From: an uncultured Rubrobacteraceae bacterium
GTDB taxonomy: Bacteria; Actinomycetota; Rubrobacteria; Rubrobacterales; Rubrobacteraceae
Reading direction: 5' to 3'
DNA length: 33,914 bases
Assembly: GCA_902805975.1 (NCBI GenBank)
Contig: CADCUT010000116.1
Location: forward strand, 1-33,914
Positions 33,449 to 33,914 of the stretch are shown here, in pieces. The number at the start of each line of letters is the position of its first letter. The first letter of the stretch is position 1. The notes beneath the pieces were generated by a model. It worked only from the letters and a program-made list of their open reading frames with translations, ran no database searches and was not told the origin of the DNA. The translations under genes were made by a program, and so were the position numbers.

Positions 33449-33914
33449 TTGGCGGGCGGGCGCAAGAAGGGGCCGCGGTCGGGTTGGTCGACCGCGGCCC
33501 CCTACCTCTTCGTGGCGCCGTTCTTCGTGCTCTTCGCGGGGTTCATCCTGTACCCGATCCTCTACTCCGCCGCCCTGAGCTTCGGGCAGTTCAGCGGGGG
33601 GAGCATCACCTTCGTGGGACTCGAGAACTACCGCAGGCTCCTCTCCGACGGGCTCTTTCTGAAGTCGCTTTTGAACACGGGGCTCATCCTCGTGGTGCAG
33701 GTGCCGCTCATGATCGGGCTGGCCACCGTCATCGCCTCGGTGATCGACTCGGATCTGCTCGGGAGGAGGCGCAAGGCGGCCTTCCGGCTCGCGTTCTTCT
33801 TGCCGGTTGCTATAGACCTCGTGACTTACTCCGTGGTCTTCTCCCTGATCTTCTCGGAGCGCTACGGTGTGGTGAACCAGGCGCTCGGCCTGGTGGGTCT
33901 CGAAGGCATCGCGT
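33449..33914 (+). CDS. Sugar ABC transporter permease, MalF type (partial, runs off the window)
   Basis: The first 155 residues of a MalF-type permease are present. After a basic N-terminus (AGGRKKGPRSG) come membrane spans at YLFVAPFFVLFAGFILYP, LLNTGLILVVQVPLMIGLA and AFFLPVAIDLVTYSVVF. The periplasmic GQFSGGSITFVGLENYRRL segment is characteristic of the family. The start is TTG 33449 with GGGGAG at 33437-33442. A 13-bp perfect inverted repeat lies within codons 7-18. The second half, including the EAA loop, is beyond the window edge. Confidence 0.92.
   Translation, partial: MAGGRKKGPRSGWSTAAPYLFVAPFFVLFAGFILYPILYSAALSFGQFSGGSITFVGLENYRRLLSDGLFLKSLLNTGLILVVQVPLMIGLATVIASVIDSDLLGRRRKAAFRLAFFLPVAIDLVTYSVVFSLIFSERYGVVNQALGLVGLEGIA
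33469..33501 (+). promoter_or_regulatory. 13-bp perfect inverted repeat inside the start of the permease gene
   Basis: Left arm GGGGCCGCGGTCG (33469-33481), 7-nt loop GGTTGGT, right arm CGACCGCGGCCCC (33489-33501). It begins 20 nt after the TTG start. A stem this GC-rich should hinder ribosomes or nucleases and could lower permease synthesis relative to the binding protein. Confidence 0.6.

Noticed and set aside
31954-33465. 503-codon minus-strand open frame
   Set aside because: Antisense to the second binding-protein gene; no domain and no ribosome site.

Overview
This window is very GC-rich bacterial chromosome. It uses many TTG and GTG starts behind strong AGGAGG-type ribosome sites, carries Tat-type lipoprotein signals and has carbohydrate ABC operons without their own ATPase. 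This fits an actinobacterium, and Rubrobacter or a close relative is my best guess; that assignment is inference from gene style, not a search. No rRNA, tRNA, CRISPR array, transposase or phage gene was seen. Layout: (1) 115-6343, minus strand: a Hen1-Pnkp RNA-repair pair, a PhzF-family protein and an AMP-forming acyl-CoA synthetase. (2) 6481-10925, plus strand: a cytosolic GH38 alpha-mannosidase, an aldo/keto reductase and an 83-residue protein of unknown function. (3) 11156-18905, plus strand: the most striking block, two back-to-back four-gene sets. Each set holds two Gfo/Idh/MocA dehydrogenases, one IolE-like TIM-barrel isomerase/epimerase and one ThuA-like protein, and a repeat-borne hairpin terminator separates them. 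(4) 18909-22832: a broken GH4 glycosidase, an intact GH42 beta-galactosidase and a badly decayed LacI-type regulator on the opposite strand. (5) 22833-29388: a sugar ABC importer (lipoprotein plus two permeases), then GH5, an ASCH-domain protein and GH1 beta-glucosidase. (6) 29385-31889: a histidine phosphatase, a CmoM-like tRNA methyltransferase with atypical base use, and a second aldo/keto reductase. (7) 32149 to the end: a second sugar-binding lipoprotein and the start of its permease, cut by the window edge. Taken together, regions 2 to 7 look like a large glycan and glycoside utilisation locus. Oligosaccharides would enter by ABC import and be cut inside the cell by GH1, GH5, GH38 and GH42, none of which has an export signal. 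The paired dehydrogenase/isomerase/ThuA modules suggest a parallel oxidative route, in which a sugar hydroxyl is oxidised to a keto group before rearrangement or cleavage, as in the E. coli ycj cluster, rhizobial thuAB and C-glycoside deglycosylation. That pathway assignment is inference. The locus also shows decay: the LacI regulator and the GH4 enzyme are pseudogenes, and one dehydrogenase lacks any standard start codon at the expected place. An imperfect inverted pair of about 112-bp intergenic elements, whose hairpins differ by a compensatory base-pair change, brackets a 17-kb part of the locus.
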